NCBI GenBank assembly: GCA_035689095.1
Contig: DASSMB010000195.1
Span: forward strand, 1-60,508
Length of the DNA stretch: 60,508 nucleotides
Origin: JACDDK01 sp035689095
GTDB taxonomy: Bacteria; Actinomycetota; Rubrobacteria; Rubrobacterales; Rubrobacteraceae
Direction of reading: 5' to 3'
In this document: piece after piece, positions 52,462 through 60,508 of the stretch
Numbering within the stretch: the first letter of the stretch is position 1
Layout of the letters: the number at the start of each line of letters is the position of its first letter
Notes under the pieces: model-generated
What the model saw: the letters and a program-made list of their open reading frames with translations, nothing else
Database searches by the model: none
What the model was told of the DNA's origin: nothing
Position numbers and translations under genes: made by a program

Positions 52462-52515
52462 TCTACAGCGCAGCCCGGTCTCCGGGCCATAGTAAGTCGT
52501 ATATACCGTATATAA

Positions 52516-52529
52516 CCGTTAACGAACGG
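52516..52529. promoter_or_regulatory. Inverted repeat upstream of sodA
   Basis: CCGTT-AACG-AACGG is a perfect 5-bp-arm palindrome, preceded by a direct repeat of ATATACCGT/ATATAACCG (52501-52518). It lies 51 bp before the sodA start, in the gap shared with the divergent phosphatase gene. An operator or overlapping promoter is possible. Confidence 0.3.
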
Positions 52530-52579
52530 GATTTTCGGGTATGCTAGAGTAGTTAGCGCAAGCTAGGAGAGGAGAAAAG

Positions 52580-53209
52580 ATGGCCTACGAACTGCCACCG
52601 CTGCCCTACGACTACAACGCTCTCGAACCGACCATCGACGAGCAGACCATGCACCTGCACCACGAGAAGCACCACAACACCTACGTCACCAACCTGAACG
52701 CCGCTCTCGAAAAGCACCCGGACGCCGACAAGGGCTCCCTCGAAGAGCTTCTCGCCAACCTGGACTCCGTGCCGGAGGATATAAGGACGGCTGTCCGCAA
52801 CAACGCCGGCGGTCACTCAAACCACTCCATGTTCTGGCAGATCATGGGTCCCAGCGGCCAGGGCGGAGGCTCGCCCAGCGGCGACCTCGGCGCGGCCATA
52901 GACTCCTCGTTCGGCTCTTTCGACCAGTTCAAGGAGCAGTTCGCCGCCGCCGCCGCTCCGGGAGCGCTCTTCGGCTCCGGTTGGGCGTGGCTCATCGCCG
53001 ACCCTTCGGGTTCGCTCTCTATAGAGACCACCCCGAACCAGGACACGCCCCTTATGGAGGGCAAGACGCCGGTCCTGGGCCTCGACGTGTGGGAGCACGC
53101 CTACTACTTGAACTACCAGAACCGCCGTCCCGACTACATCAACGCGTGGTGGGATGTCGTGAACTGGGACGAGGTGGCCCGCCGCTACGACGCCGCGAGG
53201 AACGCCTGA
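52580..53209 (+). CDS. sodA: Superoxide dismutase, Fe/Mn family
   Basis: The 209-residue enzyme turns superoxide into hydrogen peroxide and oxygen. The four metal ligands are H27 (MHLHHEKHH), H82 (GGHSNHSMFW), D169 and H173 (GLDVWEHAYYLNYQNRR). The WEHAYYLNYQNRRPDY tail and GALFGSGWAWL suggest the Mn-preferring type, but metal use is not certain from sequence. GGAGAGGAG precedes the ATG. A strong terminator follows, so it is a single-gene unit. Confidence 0.95.
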   Translation: MAYELPPLPYDYNALEPTIDEQTMHLHHEKHHNTYVTNLNAALEKHPDADKGSLEELLANLDSVPEDIRTAVRNNAGGHSNHSMFWQIMGPSGQGGGSPSGDLGAAIDSSFGSFDQFKEQFAAAAAPGALFGSGWAWLIADPSGSLSIETTPNQDTPLMEGKTPVLGLDVWEHAYYLNYQNRRPDYINAWWDVVNWDEVARRYDAARNA

Positions 53210-53264
53210 GCACCGCCCGGTAGCACCGCCCGGTAGATCTCTCTACAGACATCAGAGTGCAGTG

Positions 53265-53295
53265 GCGCCCCCGGAAGACAGACCTCCGGGGGCGC
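53265..53295 (+). terminator. Intrinsic terminator of sodA
   Basis: GCGCCCCCGGA (53265-53275) pairs perfectly with TCCGGGGGCGC (53285-53295) around a 9-nt loop, followed by TTCTATT. It lies 55 bp past the sodA stop. Confidence 0.8.
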
Positions 53296-53389
53296 TTCTA
53301 TTGCGCCGTGTGATGCCTGATGCTCTGCGCAGTCGTTTCGCCGGTACACTTAGGGTGGGCGTTGCGGCGAGCGGAAGGGGATATCTGGG

Positions 53390-54778
53390 ATGCGATTGGT
53401 GATCATCGGCGGCGTGGCGGCCGGAACGAAGGCGGCTTCACGGGCGCGCCGGATGGACCCTGACCTGGAGATAACCCTCTATCAGGAAGAGCCAGAGGTC
53501 TCTATAAGCGAGTGCGGCCTGCCCTACTACCTGTCTGGCATGGTCAACGCCCGCGAACGCCTCGTCGCCCGAACCCCCGAGAAGTTCGCCGCGAAAGACA
53601 TAGAGGTTCTCACCCGCCACCGCGTCGAGAAGATAGATCCCGAGAGCCGCAAGCTTACCGTCCGCGACCTGACGACCGACAATACGTTCGAGGACACTTA
53701 CGACCGGCTCATCATCGCGACCGGAGCGCGGGCCGTACTGCCGCCCATCTCCGGCGCCGGTCTCGACGGGGTCTTCAAGCTCCGCTTCCTCACGGACGCG
53801 GACGAAATCCTGCGATACCTGGAGCGCCACTCCCCTAAAAAAGCGGTCATCGTCGGCGGCGGATACATCGGGCTGGAGCTGGCCGAGAACCTGTGCGCCC
53901 TCGGCCTGGAGGTCTCTCTGATCGAGGGCGCGGATCGCGTCGCCCTCGCCTACGGCCCCGAGGTCTCGGCCAGGGTCGAGGATCATCTCCGAGAGAAGGG
54001 CGTAAAGATCTACACCGGAGAGAACGTGGAAGAGTTTACGTGCGAAGGCGACCGCGAGGGCTGCGTCAAAACCGTCAGGTTCGGAGAGACGGGGATCGAC
54101 ACGGACCTCGTCGTGGTTGGGATCGGCGTAAAACCGTCCGTCGAACTGGCCCAAGAGGCCGGAGGCGAGATCGGTGAGACCGGCGCCATCAAGGTGGATC
54201 GGCATATGAAGACTAACCTCCCAGACGTGTGGGCCGCCGGAGACTGCGTGGAGACCACGAACCTGGCGAGCGGCAAGCCTGCCTGGGTCCCGCTCGGCGA
54301 CACGGCCAACCAGATGGGCCGCGTCGCCGGCACCAACGCCGTTACCGGCCAGGACACCCTGGAGTTCCCCGGCGTCCTCGGGACCGGCATCTTTAAGGTC
54401 TTCGATCTCGGTGTCGCCAAGACCGGCCTCTCCGAGAAGGAAGCCGCGGACGCCGGCTTCGATACCGTGAGCGCCACCGTCGAAGCGACCGACCGCGCCG
54501 GCTACTACCCGGGCGTCAAAAAGGTCTTCCTAAACCTCATCGCTGACCGGGCGACGGGCCGCATCCTCGGCGCGGAGTCCGCCGGCTCGGGCGCGGATAA
54601 GCTCGTGGACATCTGCGCGACAGCCATCTGGGGCAGGCTCTCTTACCCGGATCTCGTCAATATAGACCTGGCCTACTCACCCCCCTACGGCCCAGCTCTC
54701 AGCCCCGTCATCCAGGCCGCCACCATACTCTCCGGCAAGTTCGAGCGCGCCAGAGAAGAGGTCAGGGCCTCAGAGTAG
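53390..54778 (+). CDS. CoA-disulfide reductase / NADH oxidase family
   Basis: The 462-residue flavoprotein has the N-terminal FAD motif VIIGGVAAGTKAASRARR and the single redox cysteine C42 in SISECGLPYYL. It also has the NAD(P)H motif AVIVGGGYIGLELAENL and DVWAAGDCVE. The pattern matches the group that reduces CoA disulfide, persulfides or oxygen to water. No rhodanese domain is fused at the C-terminus. Position beside sodA suggests a redox or oxidative-stress role. The exact substrate is open. Confidence 0.88.
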   Translation: MRLVIIGGVAAGTKAASRARRMDPDLEITLYQEEPEVSISECGLPYYLSGMVNARERLVARTPEKFAAKDIEVLTRHRVEKIDPESRKLTVRDLTTDNTFEDTYDRLIIATGARAVLPPISGAGLDGVFKLRFLTDADEILRYLERHSPKKAVIVGGGYIGLELAENLCALGLEVSLIEGADRVALAYGPEVSARVEDHLREKGVKIYTGENVEEFTCEGDREGCVKTVRFGETGIDTDLVVVGIGVKPSVELAQEAGGEIGETGAIKVDRHMKTNLPDVWAAGDCVETTNLASGKPAWVPLGDTANQMGRVAGTNAVTGQDTLEFPGVLGTGIFKVFDLGVAKTGLSEKEAADAGFDTVSATVEATDRAGYYPGVKKVFLNLIADRATGRILGAESAGSGADKLVDICATAIWGRLSYPDLVNIDLAYSPPYGPALSPVIQAATILSGKFERAREEVRASE

Positions 54779-54784
54779 CAGCAG

Positions 54785-56335
54785 CTAGAACCTCTCGACG
54801 ACCGTGCGGGCGAGCATGTGCAGCGGCAGGTAGTCGGGGCCGCCGGCCTTTGAGTCGGTGCCGCTCATGCCGAAACCACCGAAGGGCTGCACGCCCACGA
54901 GCGCGCCGGTTATGCCGCGGTTGAAGTAGAGGTTCCCGGCCCGGAACTCCTGGCGGGCGCGTTCGAGGTTGTCGCGGTTTTTGGAGTAGACGCCGCCGGT
55001 GAGGCCGTAGGGGTTGTCGTTGGCGATGCGCAGGGCGTCCTCGAAGTCGCGGGCGCCGATAACGGAGAGGACGGGACCGAAGATCTCCTCCTGCGCTATC
55101 CTCGCCTTCGGGTCCACCTCGAAGACTGTCGGGGTGACGAAATATCCCTTGTCCGGATCTCCGGGGTCCTCGCCGAGCACCCGCTCGCCCTCGCTCTTGC
55201 CCACGTCTATGTAGCTCGACACCTTCTCGAACTGCGGCTCGCTGATTACCGGCCCCATGTTCACGTCCGGGCTCTCGGGGACGCCGATCTTGAGCGCTCC
55301 GGCCTTCTCGACAACTTTCCTCAGGACCTCATCGTAGATGTCGCGGTGCAGGATGGCCCGGCTCGCGGCGCTGCACTTCTGGCCGCCGTAGCCGTAGGCG
55401 CTCTTCACTATGTCGTTGGCGGCGGCTTCCAGGTCGGCGGAGTCGTCAATGATCATGGCGTCCTTGCCGCCCATCTCCGCGATTACGCGCTTGACCCACC
55501 GCTGGTTCTCTATCTGCTTCGCCGCCAGCTCGTTTATCCTGAGGCCCGTCTTCATCGAGCCCGTGAACGAAATGAAGCGCGTGCGCGCGTCGGAGACCAG
55601 GTAATCCCCGATCTCCGAGCCGTAACCCGGCAGGAAGTTCACGACGCCCTCCGGGACGCCCGCCTCCTCGTAGACCTCCATCAGCTTCGCCCCGACGACG
55701 GAGGTGAACTCGGAGGGCTTCATGATGACGGTGTTGCCCGTCACCAGGGCCGCGCTGGACATGCCGGTCAGGATGGCGGTCGGGAAGTTCCACGGCGCGA
55801 TGATTACGCCGACGCCCATCGGCTGGTAGAAGTAGCGGCTCTCCTCGCCGGGGATGGCGTAGATCTCCACGCCGTCTTTGAGCCGCAGCATCTCGCGGGC
55901 GTAGTATTCGAGGAAATCTATTGCCTCCGCGACCTGCGCGTCGGCCTCGTTCCAGGGCTTGCCGCCCTCGTAGACCTCCCAGGCCAAAAACTCGAACTTG
56001 CGCCGTTTCATGATCGCCGACGCCCTGAGCATGATGCGCGCTCGCGCCTCCGGCGCAGTCCGGCTCCAGTACTCGAAAGCCCCGGTCGCCATATCTAGCG
56101 CCATATCCGCCTCGCGCTCGGTCGCCGCCGCGAGCTTGCCGACGACCTGCGACGGGTTGGCCGGGTTGACCGAAGAAATTTCGCCGTCCGTCTCCAGCCG
56201 CTTGCCGCCGATGACGAGCGGGTAGCTTTTCCCTAGCTGGCCTTCTACGTCCTTCAAGGCGGCCTGCATAGCCGAAACGTTCTTCTCGTCCGACCAGTCC
56301 AGGTACGTCTCGTTCTTGTATGGTATGAGTCCCAT
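54785..56335 (-). CDS. pruA: 1-Pyrroline-5-carboxylate dehydrogenase
   Basis: The 516-residue aldehyde dehydrogenase converts glutamate semialdehyde to glutamate in proline breakdown. It has the N-terminal GKSYPLVIGGKRLET, the catalytic Glu in IAEMGGKDAMI, the Cys in YGYGGQKCSAASRAI and QPFGGFGMSGTDSKAGGPDY. This is the monofunctional RocA/PruA type. It lies 18 bp downstream of the proline dehydrogenase gene, so both enzymes come from one operon. Length and motifs are normal. Confidence 0.95.
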   Translation of the reverse strand: MGLIPYKNETYLDWSDEKNVSAMQAALKDVEGQLGKSYPLVIGGKRLETDGEISSVNPANPSQVVGKLAAATEREADMALDMATGAFEYWSRTAPEARARIMLRASAIMKRRKFEFLAWEVYEGGKPWNEADAQVAEAIDFLEYYAREMLRLKDGVEIYAIPGEESRYFYQPMGVGVIIAPWNFPTAILTGMSSAALVTGNTVIMKPSEFTSVVGAKLMEVYEEAGVPEGVVNFLPGYGSEIGDYLVSDARTRFISFTGSMKTGLRINELAAKQIENQRWVKRVIAEMGGKDAMIIDDSADLEAAANDIVKSAYGYGGQKCSAASRAILHRDIYDEVLRKVVEKAGALKIGVPESPDVNMGPVISEPQFEKVSSYIDVGKSEGERVLGEDPGDPDKGYFVTPTVFEVDPKARIAQEEIFGPVLSVIGARDFEDALRIANDNPYGLTGGVYSKNRDNLERARQEFRAGNLYFNRGITGALVGVQPFGGFGMSGTDSKAGGPDYLPLHMLARTVVERF

Positions 56336-56353
56336 GAAGCAGCTCCTATCTTC

Positions 56354-57271
56354 CTATCTCTTGATGGCGCCGGTGATGCTCCCGATCACGTCTTTGGCAA
56401 CGTATCCGGCGATCTTCGGGTTCTCCTTGAGGCGGCGGGTCGAATATTCGTACCAGTCCTCGCCGAACGGCACGTAGATCCTGAGCTTGTGCCCCGCGTT
56501 CACGAGTATGCTCTGCAACTCCTCGTCCACTCCGAGAAGCATCTGGAACTCGTAGCGGTCCTTCGGGACCTCTAGCTGGTGGATGAGCCGCAGGGCGTGC
56601 CAGATCAGGAACTCATCATGCGTGGCTATGCCGACGTAACATCCTCCCTTGAAAAGCTCGTCGAGCAGGAAGATGTAGTTCTGCCGCACGGTGGCGAAGT
56701 CCTTGTACGCTACCTTCCTGGGCTCGTCGTAGATGCCCTTGCACAGCCGCACCGATATGCCCGACTCTATGAGGGGCTGCACGTCCTCGATGCTGCGGCG
56801 CATGTACGCCTGGATGACGGCGCCGGTGTTCTTGTGGCGTTCGTGCATGGTATGTACCATGTCGAGGGTCCTGGAGGTGTAGGGCGAGTCCTCCATGTCC
56901 ACCCGCACGAAGCGGCCGCGGGCCCCGGCGTACTCGACGATCTCCTCCAGGTTGGCCCGGCATAGCTCTTCGTTGATCGTCAGGCCGAAGGCGGTGGGCT
57001 TGACGGAGATGCCGGAGTCCAGGCCGTACTCCTCCACGGCGTCTATGACCTTCTTGTAGTCGCGAAGCGTGGCGGCGGCGTCGGCCTTGCTCTCGGTGCT
57101 CTCGCCGAGCAGGTCTATCGTGGCGACGCAGCCGCCTTTGTTGAGGTCTCGGACCGTGCTCACGGCTTCATCCAGCGTATCGCCCGCGATGTAGCGGCTG
57201 GAGATCCGGCGCACGACCGGCCGGGGAATTACCGGTACGGACCCTGCTATGGCCTTGTCTATAAATCCCAC
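56354..57271 (-). CDS. Proline dehydrogenase
   Basis: The 305-residue FAD enzyme oxidises proline to pyrroline-5-carboxylate. The TIM-barrel has FVRVDMEDSPYTSRTLDM, the YMRRSIEDVQPLI segment, RLCKGIYDEPRKVAY and FQMLLGVDEELQ. These match the monofunctional PutB/FadM-type proline dehydrogenases of Gram-positive bacteria. It works with the next gene, the P5C dehydrogenase. The permease gene lies upstream on the same strand with a 131-bp gap. Confidence 0.93.
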   Translation of the reverse strand: MGFIDKAIAGSVPVIPRPVVRRISSRYIAGDTLDEAVSTVRDLNKGGCVATIDLLGESTESKADAAATLRDYKKVIDAVEEYGLDSGISVKPTAFGLTINEELCRANLEEIVEYAGARGRFVRVDMEDSPYTSRTLDMVHTMHERHKNTGAVIQAYMRRSIEDVQPLIESGISVRLCKGIYDEPRKVAYKDFATVRQNYIFLLDELFKGGCYVGIATHDEFLIWHALRLIHQLEVPKDRYEFQMLLGVDEELQSILVNAGHKLRIYVPFGEDWYEYSTRRLKENPKIAGYVAKDVIGSITGAIKR

Positions 57272-57364
57272 GGATTATCGCCTCCAGATCGAGGTGTGAC
57301 TCTCCTGCAATTTTACTCCCGGTTCCAAGAAGCGCCCGGTGTAATTAACCGATTCCAGACACGC

Positions 57365-57388
57365 GGAGCAGAGAGGTTTCCCTGCTCC
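57365..57388 (-). terminator. Hairpin between permease and proline dehydrogenase
   Basis: GGAGCAG and CTGCTCC form a 7-bp stem with a 10-nt loop, 15 bp past the permease stop. There is no clear T tract. It may attenuate rather than stop transcription into the proline genes. Confidence 0.35.
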
Positions 57389-57402
57389 ACACGCAAGTTG
57401 GT

Positions 57403-58839
57403 CTAGCGTTCGCCCCGGTCCGAAGGGGAAGTAGCGTCCACGGTCTGTTGCTGGCCGCCGCCGAAGCGCCGCCGTATCAGGAAGTAAGCCGCGACCACTA
57501 TGCCGGCGCTTAACAGGCTCAGGGCGAGCTGAGAGCGCGTGTCCGGGATGATGCCCATCGAGATTATGATCGCGACGAAGACCACTATCGTGAAGATCGT
57601 CAGGTACGGATAGAGCCACATCTTCAACTGCATCCGCTCCGGAGCTTCGCGCTCGAACCTCCTGCGAAGGATCAACTCCGAGAGCGCCACGAGCAGATAC
57701 ACGAACAGCGCTATCGCGCCCGAGGCGTTGAGCAGGAACTGAAAGACCGTCTCCGGCGAGACGTAGGCCGCGATCACGGCCAAAAACCCAACGGATGTGG
57801 AGATCAGGATGGCCTTCGCCGGCACGCCGCGCCGGGTGACGTCGAGGAAGAACTTCGGCGCGTCGCCTCTTCTGGAGAGCGAGTTGAGCATCCGGGAGGC
57901 CGTGTAGAGCCCGGAGTTCAGGCACGAGAGCACGGCCGTCAACACGACGAGCGCCATGATGGTGCTGGCTCCGGGGATGCCGATGTGGTCCAGGACGGCG
58001 GAGTACGGTCCGCGGCCGAGGGCCTTGTTGGCGTTCCACGGGAGAATAGTCACGACCAGGAAGATGGAGCCGACGTAGAAGATCATGACGCGGTAGATGA
58101 CCGTGTTGACCGCCCGCGCCACACCCCTGCCGGGCTCTGCCGACTCGGCCGCCGCGATGGTGACGATCTCGGCGCCGACGAACGCGAAGATCACGGTGAC
58201 GATGCCGTTGAACGCCGCAAACGGCCCGTTGGGGAAGAAGCCTCCGTGAGAGGTGAGGTTGGAGAAGTCCAGCGAGGCTCCCGGCCATAGCCCGAGAACG
58301 AAGATGGTCCCGAGCGCGAGGAACGTGATGATGGCGACGACCTTGATCGAGGCGAACCAGAACTCGAACTCTCCGAACGCGCCGACCGAGTAGAGGTTGG
58401 TGGCGGTCAGGAGCGATACGAGTATGAGACAGAACAGCCACAACGGTACACCGGGTATAAAGGTCTCCAAAATACCCGCCCCGGCCACGGCCTCGACCGC
58501 CACTACGACCACCCAGAAGAACCAGTACAACCACCCGATGGTGAACCCGGCCCAGCCCCCTAGAGCCATCCTAGCGTACTCGGCGAAAGAGCCGACCACA
58601 GGCCGGGTTACGGCCATCTCTCCGAGCATCCGCATGACCAGCAGCAGGATAATGCCGGCCATCAGGTACGAGAGGACAGCCGCCGGACCGACGGCGCCTA
58701 TGACCGTACCGCTCCCGACGAAGAGACCCGCCCCGATGACCCCGCCGAGCGAGATCATGGTCATGTGGCGCATCTTTAGTTGTTTCTTGAGGTCCTCCGC
58801 CTGCGCCCCCTGTTGGGTAGTACCCGTAGCCTCAGCCAA
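57403..58839 (-). CDS. Amino acid permease, proline/GABA type
   Basis: The 478-residue APC-superfamily transporter has 12 hydrophobic helices. It carries MTMISLGGVIGAGLFVGSG near the start, AFVGAEIVTIAAAESAEPGR and LYTASRMLNSLSRRGDAPKF. These are typical of the bacterial amino acid transporter group that includes ProY, GabP and aromatic permeases. The neighbouring proline genes favour proline as substrate; GABA is the nearest alternative given the GABA genes elsewhere in the window. An operator-like site lies about 250 bp upstream. Confidence 0.9.
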   Translation of the reverse strand: MAEATGTTQQGAQAEDLKKQLKMRHMTMISLGGVIGAGLFVGSGTVIGAVGPAAVLSYLMAGIILLLVMRMLGEMAVTRPVVGSFAEYARMALGGWAGFTIGWLYWFFWVVVVAVEAVAGAGILETFIPGVPLWLFCLILVSLLTATNLYSVGAFGEFEFWFASIKVVAIITFLALGTIFVLGLWPGASLDFSNLTSHGGFFPNGPFAAFNGIVTVIFAFVGAEIVTIAAAESAEPGRGVARAVNTVIYRVMIFYVGSIFLVVTILPWNANKALGRGPYSAVLDHIGIPGASTIMALVVLTAVLSCLNSGLYTASRMLNSLSRRGDAPKFFLDVTRRGVPAKAILISTSVGFLAVIAAYVSPETVFQFLLNASGAIALFVYLLVALSELILRRRFEREAPERMQLKMWLYPYLTIFTIVVFVAIIISMGIIPDTRSQLALSLLSAGIVVAAYFLIRRRFGGGQQQTVDATSPSDRGER

Positions 58840-59091
58840 AACCTCTCCTTCCCCCGAAAGTCCGGCGCTCCCGTACAGCGTCCCGTAGCTCCCGCACGGC
58901 GTCGCGCAATTTGAGGATCACGGCGAGTAACGAAGAAGCCCTGTCTCCGGCAACGCGCTCCGCCGCCGTCCACGGCGGACGCACCCGCCCCGGCCGCGCG
59001 CCCTTGTGGCTCGAACACCGGAGGCTAACAGGAAGTCTCAGATCTACCCCTACTTTGATCCACTCCTTACTTTCCAGGCCGGCAGCTTATT
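58840..59091. other. Intergenic region upstream of the permease
   Basis: Nothing gene-like is visible on either strand in these 250 bp. The end of the region toward the GntR gene holds the operator-like site at 59092-59112. A minus-strand TTGACT near 59113 and TACAAT within the site hint at a promoter for the permease, but the spacing is poor. Confidence 0.3.
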
Positions 59092-59112
59092 GTATATTGG
59101 ATGCAAAGTCAA
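59092..59112. promoter_or_regulatory. GntR operator-like site, copy 2
   Basis: This 21-bp block matches 15 of 21 positions of the site at 59850-59870, sharing GTATA-TGGAT-C-A--TC-A. It lies 22 bp downstream of the GntR stop, before the permease gene, so it could let the regulator control the proline cluster. Regulation is inferred from similarity only. Confidence 0.45.
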
Positions 59113-59133
59113 TAGCCGGGGTGGCTGCGCGGA

Positions 59134-59841
59134 TCAGGCGTGGTCCTTGTGGATTTCTTTTGCGTCTGGTCCTGAGTTCTCTTTTATGTAGGTAAAGAGC
59201 AGCTCGCTCGTCTCCTCGATGTGGCGGGTAAGGAGATTCAAGACGGCGTCGGTGTCCTTCTTGCGGCACAGTTCGAGCAGCTCGTAGTGTTCGCGCTGGG
59301 GTTTCTCGTACTCCGAGAGGGCGAGGTGCATCCGGATGTAGCGCTCGAAGGCGTCGTGCTGCGCTTTGATCAGGGCCAGGAGCCGGGGGCGTTCGGCGGG
59401 AGCGAAGAGCGTCGCGTGGAAGCGCCAGTTCAACTCGCTCCAGTAGGTGATCAGGTCCTCCTCGCGGTCTATTCGGCGCAGGATCTCTGCGGCGCGTTCG
59501 AGGTCGTCATCTTCCAGACGGGGGAGCGCCTTGCTCATCGCCATCGTCTCCAGGGCGACCCTTATCTCCGTGATCTCCTCTACCTCGTGATACGAAAGCT
59601 CGGAGACCACCGCTCCCCGGTGCGGGATGAACGTGACCATCCCCTCGCCTTCGAGCTGCCGCAGCGCCTCACGGACGGGGCTCCGGCTCACGCCGAAGCT
59701 CTCGGCGATCTCCTCCTGGCGCAGCGGCTGTCCGCCCGCCAGCACGCCGCTCAGGATTGCGTCCCGCAACCCGCTCGCCACCATGCTCTGGGTCGTGCGA
59801 AACTTCCCGGACGCCCTGGCTGCTATCTCACCCAACTCCAT
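59134..59841 (-). CDS. GntR-family regulator, FadR subfamily
   Basis: The 235-residue regulator has a GntR winged helix (GLRDAILSGVLAGGQPLRQE, SFGVSRSPVREALRQLEGEG) and an all-helical FCD ligand domain with metal-binding-type His residues (residues ~95-220). ATG 59841 is preferred; the longer frame to 59970 crosses the promoter and the divergent gene. It sits between the proline cluster and a divergent aldehyde dehydrogenase, and a perfect palindrome stands just before it. Control of proline or aldehyde metabolism is likely. Confidence 0.92.
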   Translation of the reverse strand: MELGEIAARASGKFRTTQSMVASGLRDAILSGVLAGGQPLRQEEIAESFGVSRSPVREALRQLEGEGMVTFIPHRGAVVSELSYHEVEEITEIRVALETMAMSKALPRLEDDDLERAAEILRRIDREEDLITYWSELNWRFHATLFAPAERPRLLALIKAQHDAFERYIRMHLALSEYEKPQREHYELLELCRKKDTDAVLNLLTRHIEETSELLFTYIKENSGPDAKEIHKDHA

Positions 59842-59849
59842 AACCGAAA

Positions 59850-59870
59850 GTATACTGGATACGATATCCA
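59850..59870. promoter_or_regulatory. GntR operator, perfect palindrome
   Basis: TGGATA-CGA-TATCCA is a perfect 6-bp-arm palindrome (59856-59870) preceded by GTATAC, nine bases upstream of the GntR ATG and in the divergent gap before the aldehyde dehydrogenase gene. The arrangement is typical for autoregulation by FadR-type proteins. A related copy lies at 59092-59112. Confidence 0.65.
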
Positions 59871-59936
59871 CCACGAACGCCGATGGTAGGATGGGACCGG
59901 AACAACTAAGGGACTCCAAGCCAGGAGGCGCTCGCC

Positions 59937-60508
59937 ATGCAAAAGACCGACATCCAACGCGGACCCGCATCCAAAACCCGCACCGTCGCCTCTCTCATAG
60001 GAGGACGGACGCTCGAGGACGCGCCGGGCGGACGCATGACCTCTATAAATCCGGCCCATACGGACGAGAGAGTCGCCGAGGTATTGCTGGGCGACGCGGG
60101 GACGTTCGTGGCGGCTTGCCGGATGGCGCGTGAGGCGCAGCGAGAGTGGGCGGCGGTGCCCGCTCCCATAAGGGCGCAGGTCATAAAGAAGATCGGGCGT
60201 CTGGTCGAGTCGAACAAGGAGGCCCTGGCGAGGCTCGTTACCCGTGAGATCGGGAAGCCATACACCGAGGCTTTAGGAGAGGTGCAGGAGATCATAGACA
60301 CCTGCGACTTCTTCACCGGCGAGGGACGGAGGCTCTACGGCCAGACCGTGCCGAGTGAGATGCCCGACAAGCAACTCTTCACTTTCCGGGTGCCGGTAGG
60401 GGTCGCGGCCATTATCACGGCCGGCAACTTCCCGGTCGCGGTGCCTTCCTGGTACCTGATCCCGGCCCTCACCTGCGGCAACACCGTGGTCTGGAAGCCT
60501 GCCGAGTA
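59937..60508 (+). CDS. Aldehyde dehydrogenase, 3' end outside window
   Basis: ATG 59937 has AGGAGG ten bases upstream and opens a frame that runs off the end of the window after 190 codons, so no stop is seen. The protein has SLIGGRTLEDAPGGRMTSIN, then LVTREIGKPYTEALGEVQEI and the NAD-binding PVGVAAIITAGNFPVAVPSW and CGNTVVWKPAE. This is the N-terminal half of an NAD-dependent aldehyde dehydrogenase. GNFPVAVPSW resembles the semialdehyde enzymes acting on aminoadipate- or oxoglutarate-type substrates. It is divergent from the GntR gene and probably controlled by it. Confidence 0.85.
   Translation, partial: MQKTDIQRGPASKTRTVASLIGGRTLEDAPGGRMTSINPAHTDERVAEVLLGDAGTFVAACRMAREAQREWAAVPAPIRAQVIKKIGRLVESNKEALARLVTREIGKPYTEALGEVQEIIDTCDFFTGEGRRLYGQTVPSEMPDKQLFTFRVPVGVAAIITAGNFPVAVPSWYLIPALTCGNTVVWKPAE

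Overview
The window is high-GC bacterial DNA with densely packed genes, many GTG and TTG starts, AGGAGG-type ribosome binding sites and actinobacterial-type proteins: menaquinone synthesis by the classical Men route, sortases, a LOV/SpoIIE phosphatase, NarL-type two-component pairs and proteins with NxDKLDGxDS repeats. The overall look fits a deep-branching actinomycete such as Rubrobacter. That assignment is an inference from gene style, not from a marker gene. I saw no rRNA, tRNA, CRISPR array or insertion sequence.

Layout. 0.2-1.1 kb: a tiny helical protein and an adenylate kinase paralogue. 1.1-7.7 kb (minus): a menaquinone operon menF-menD-MOSC-menH-menB-menC, so chorismate to DHNA-CoA apart from menE. 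7.8-9.3 kb: xylulokinase. 9.4-11 kb: two tandem sortases that carry lipoprotein signals. 11.3-13.3 kb: phasin-like protein, CsbD-like protein, a secreted micro-protein and the biotin transporter BioY. 13.4-18.7 kb (minus): gabT, the wreck of a succinate-semialdehyde dehydrogenase gene, an agmatinase/guanidinobutyrase, a universal stress protein, alanine dehydrogenase and a TRIC/UPF0126 channel.

18.8-33.3 kb (mostly plus) is a probable polyamine import and degradation region. It has a MerR-XRE-cupin fusion regulator with an S9 peptidase, a class III aminotransferase, a frameshifted flavin amine oxidase, a complete potABCD-type ABC transporter, a metallo-beta-lactamase-fold hydrolase, a phytoene-desaturase-like FAD enzyme and a 4-aminobutyraldehyde dehydrogenase. 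With gabT and the ureohydrolase upstream this gives a putrescine/guanidinobutyrate to GABA to succinate semialdehyde route. The local gene for the last step is a relic.

33.4-38 kb: an unknown membrane-anchored protein, an intact sensor kinase/response regulator pair and a membrane protein. 38-45 kb (minus): four large secreted proteins, namely a KLDG-repeat protein, a subtilase with a domain inserted before its catalytic Ser, a PD40 plus RTX-repeat hybrid, and an Ig-like repeat protein. Two of them share a C-terminal domain. 45.3-47.4 kb: a graveyard with a deleted and frameshifted kinase/regulator pair and a frameshifted membrane protein. 47.5-54.8 kb: amidase, MFS transporter, LOV-PAS-GAF-SpoIIE photoreceptor phosphatase, superoxide dismutase and CoA-disulfide reductase-type enzyme. 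54.8-60.5 kb: proline catabolism (P5C dehydrogenase, proline dehydrogenase, amino acid permease) with a GntR regulator and the start of another aldehyde dehydrogenase cut by the window end. Two similar 21-bp operator-like sites flank the GntR gene.
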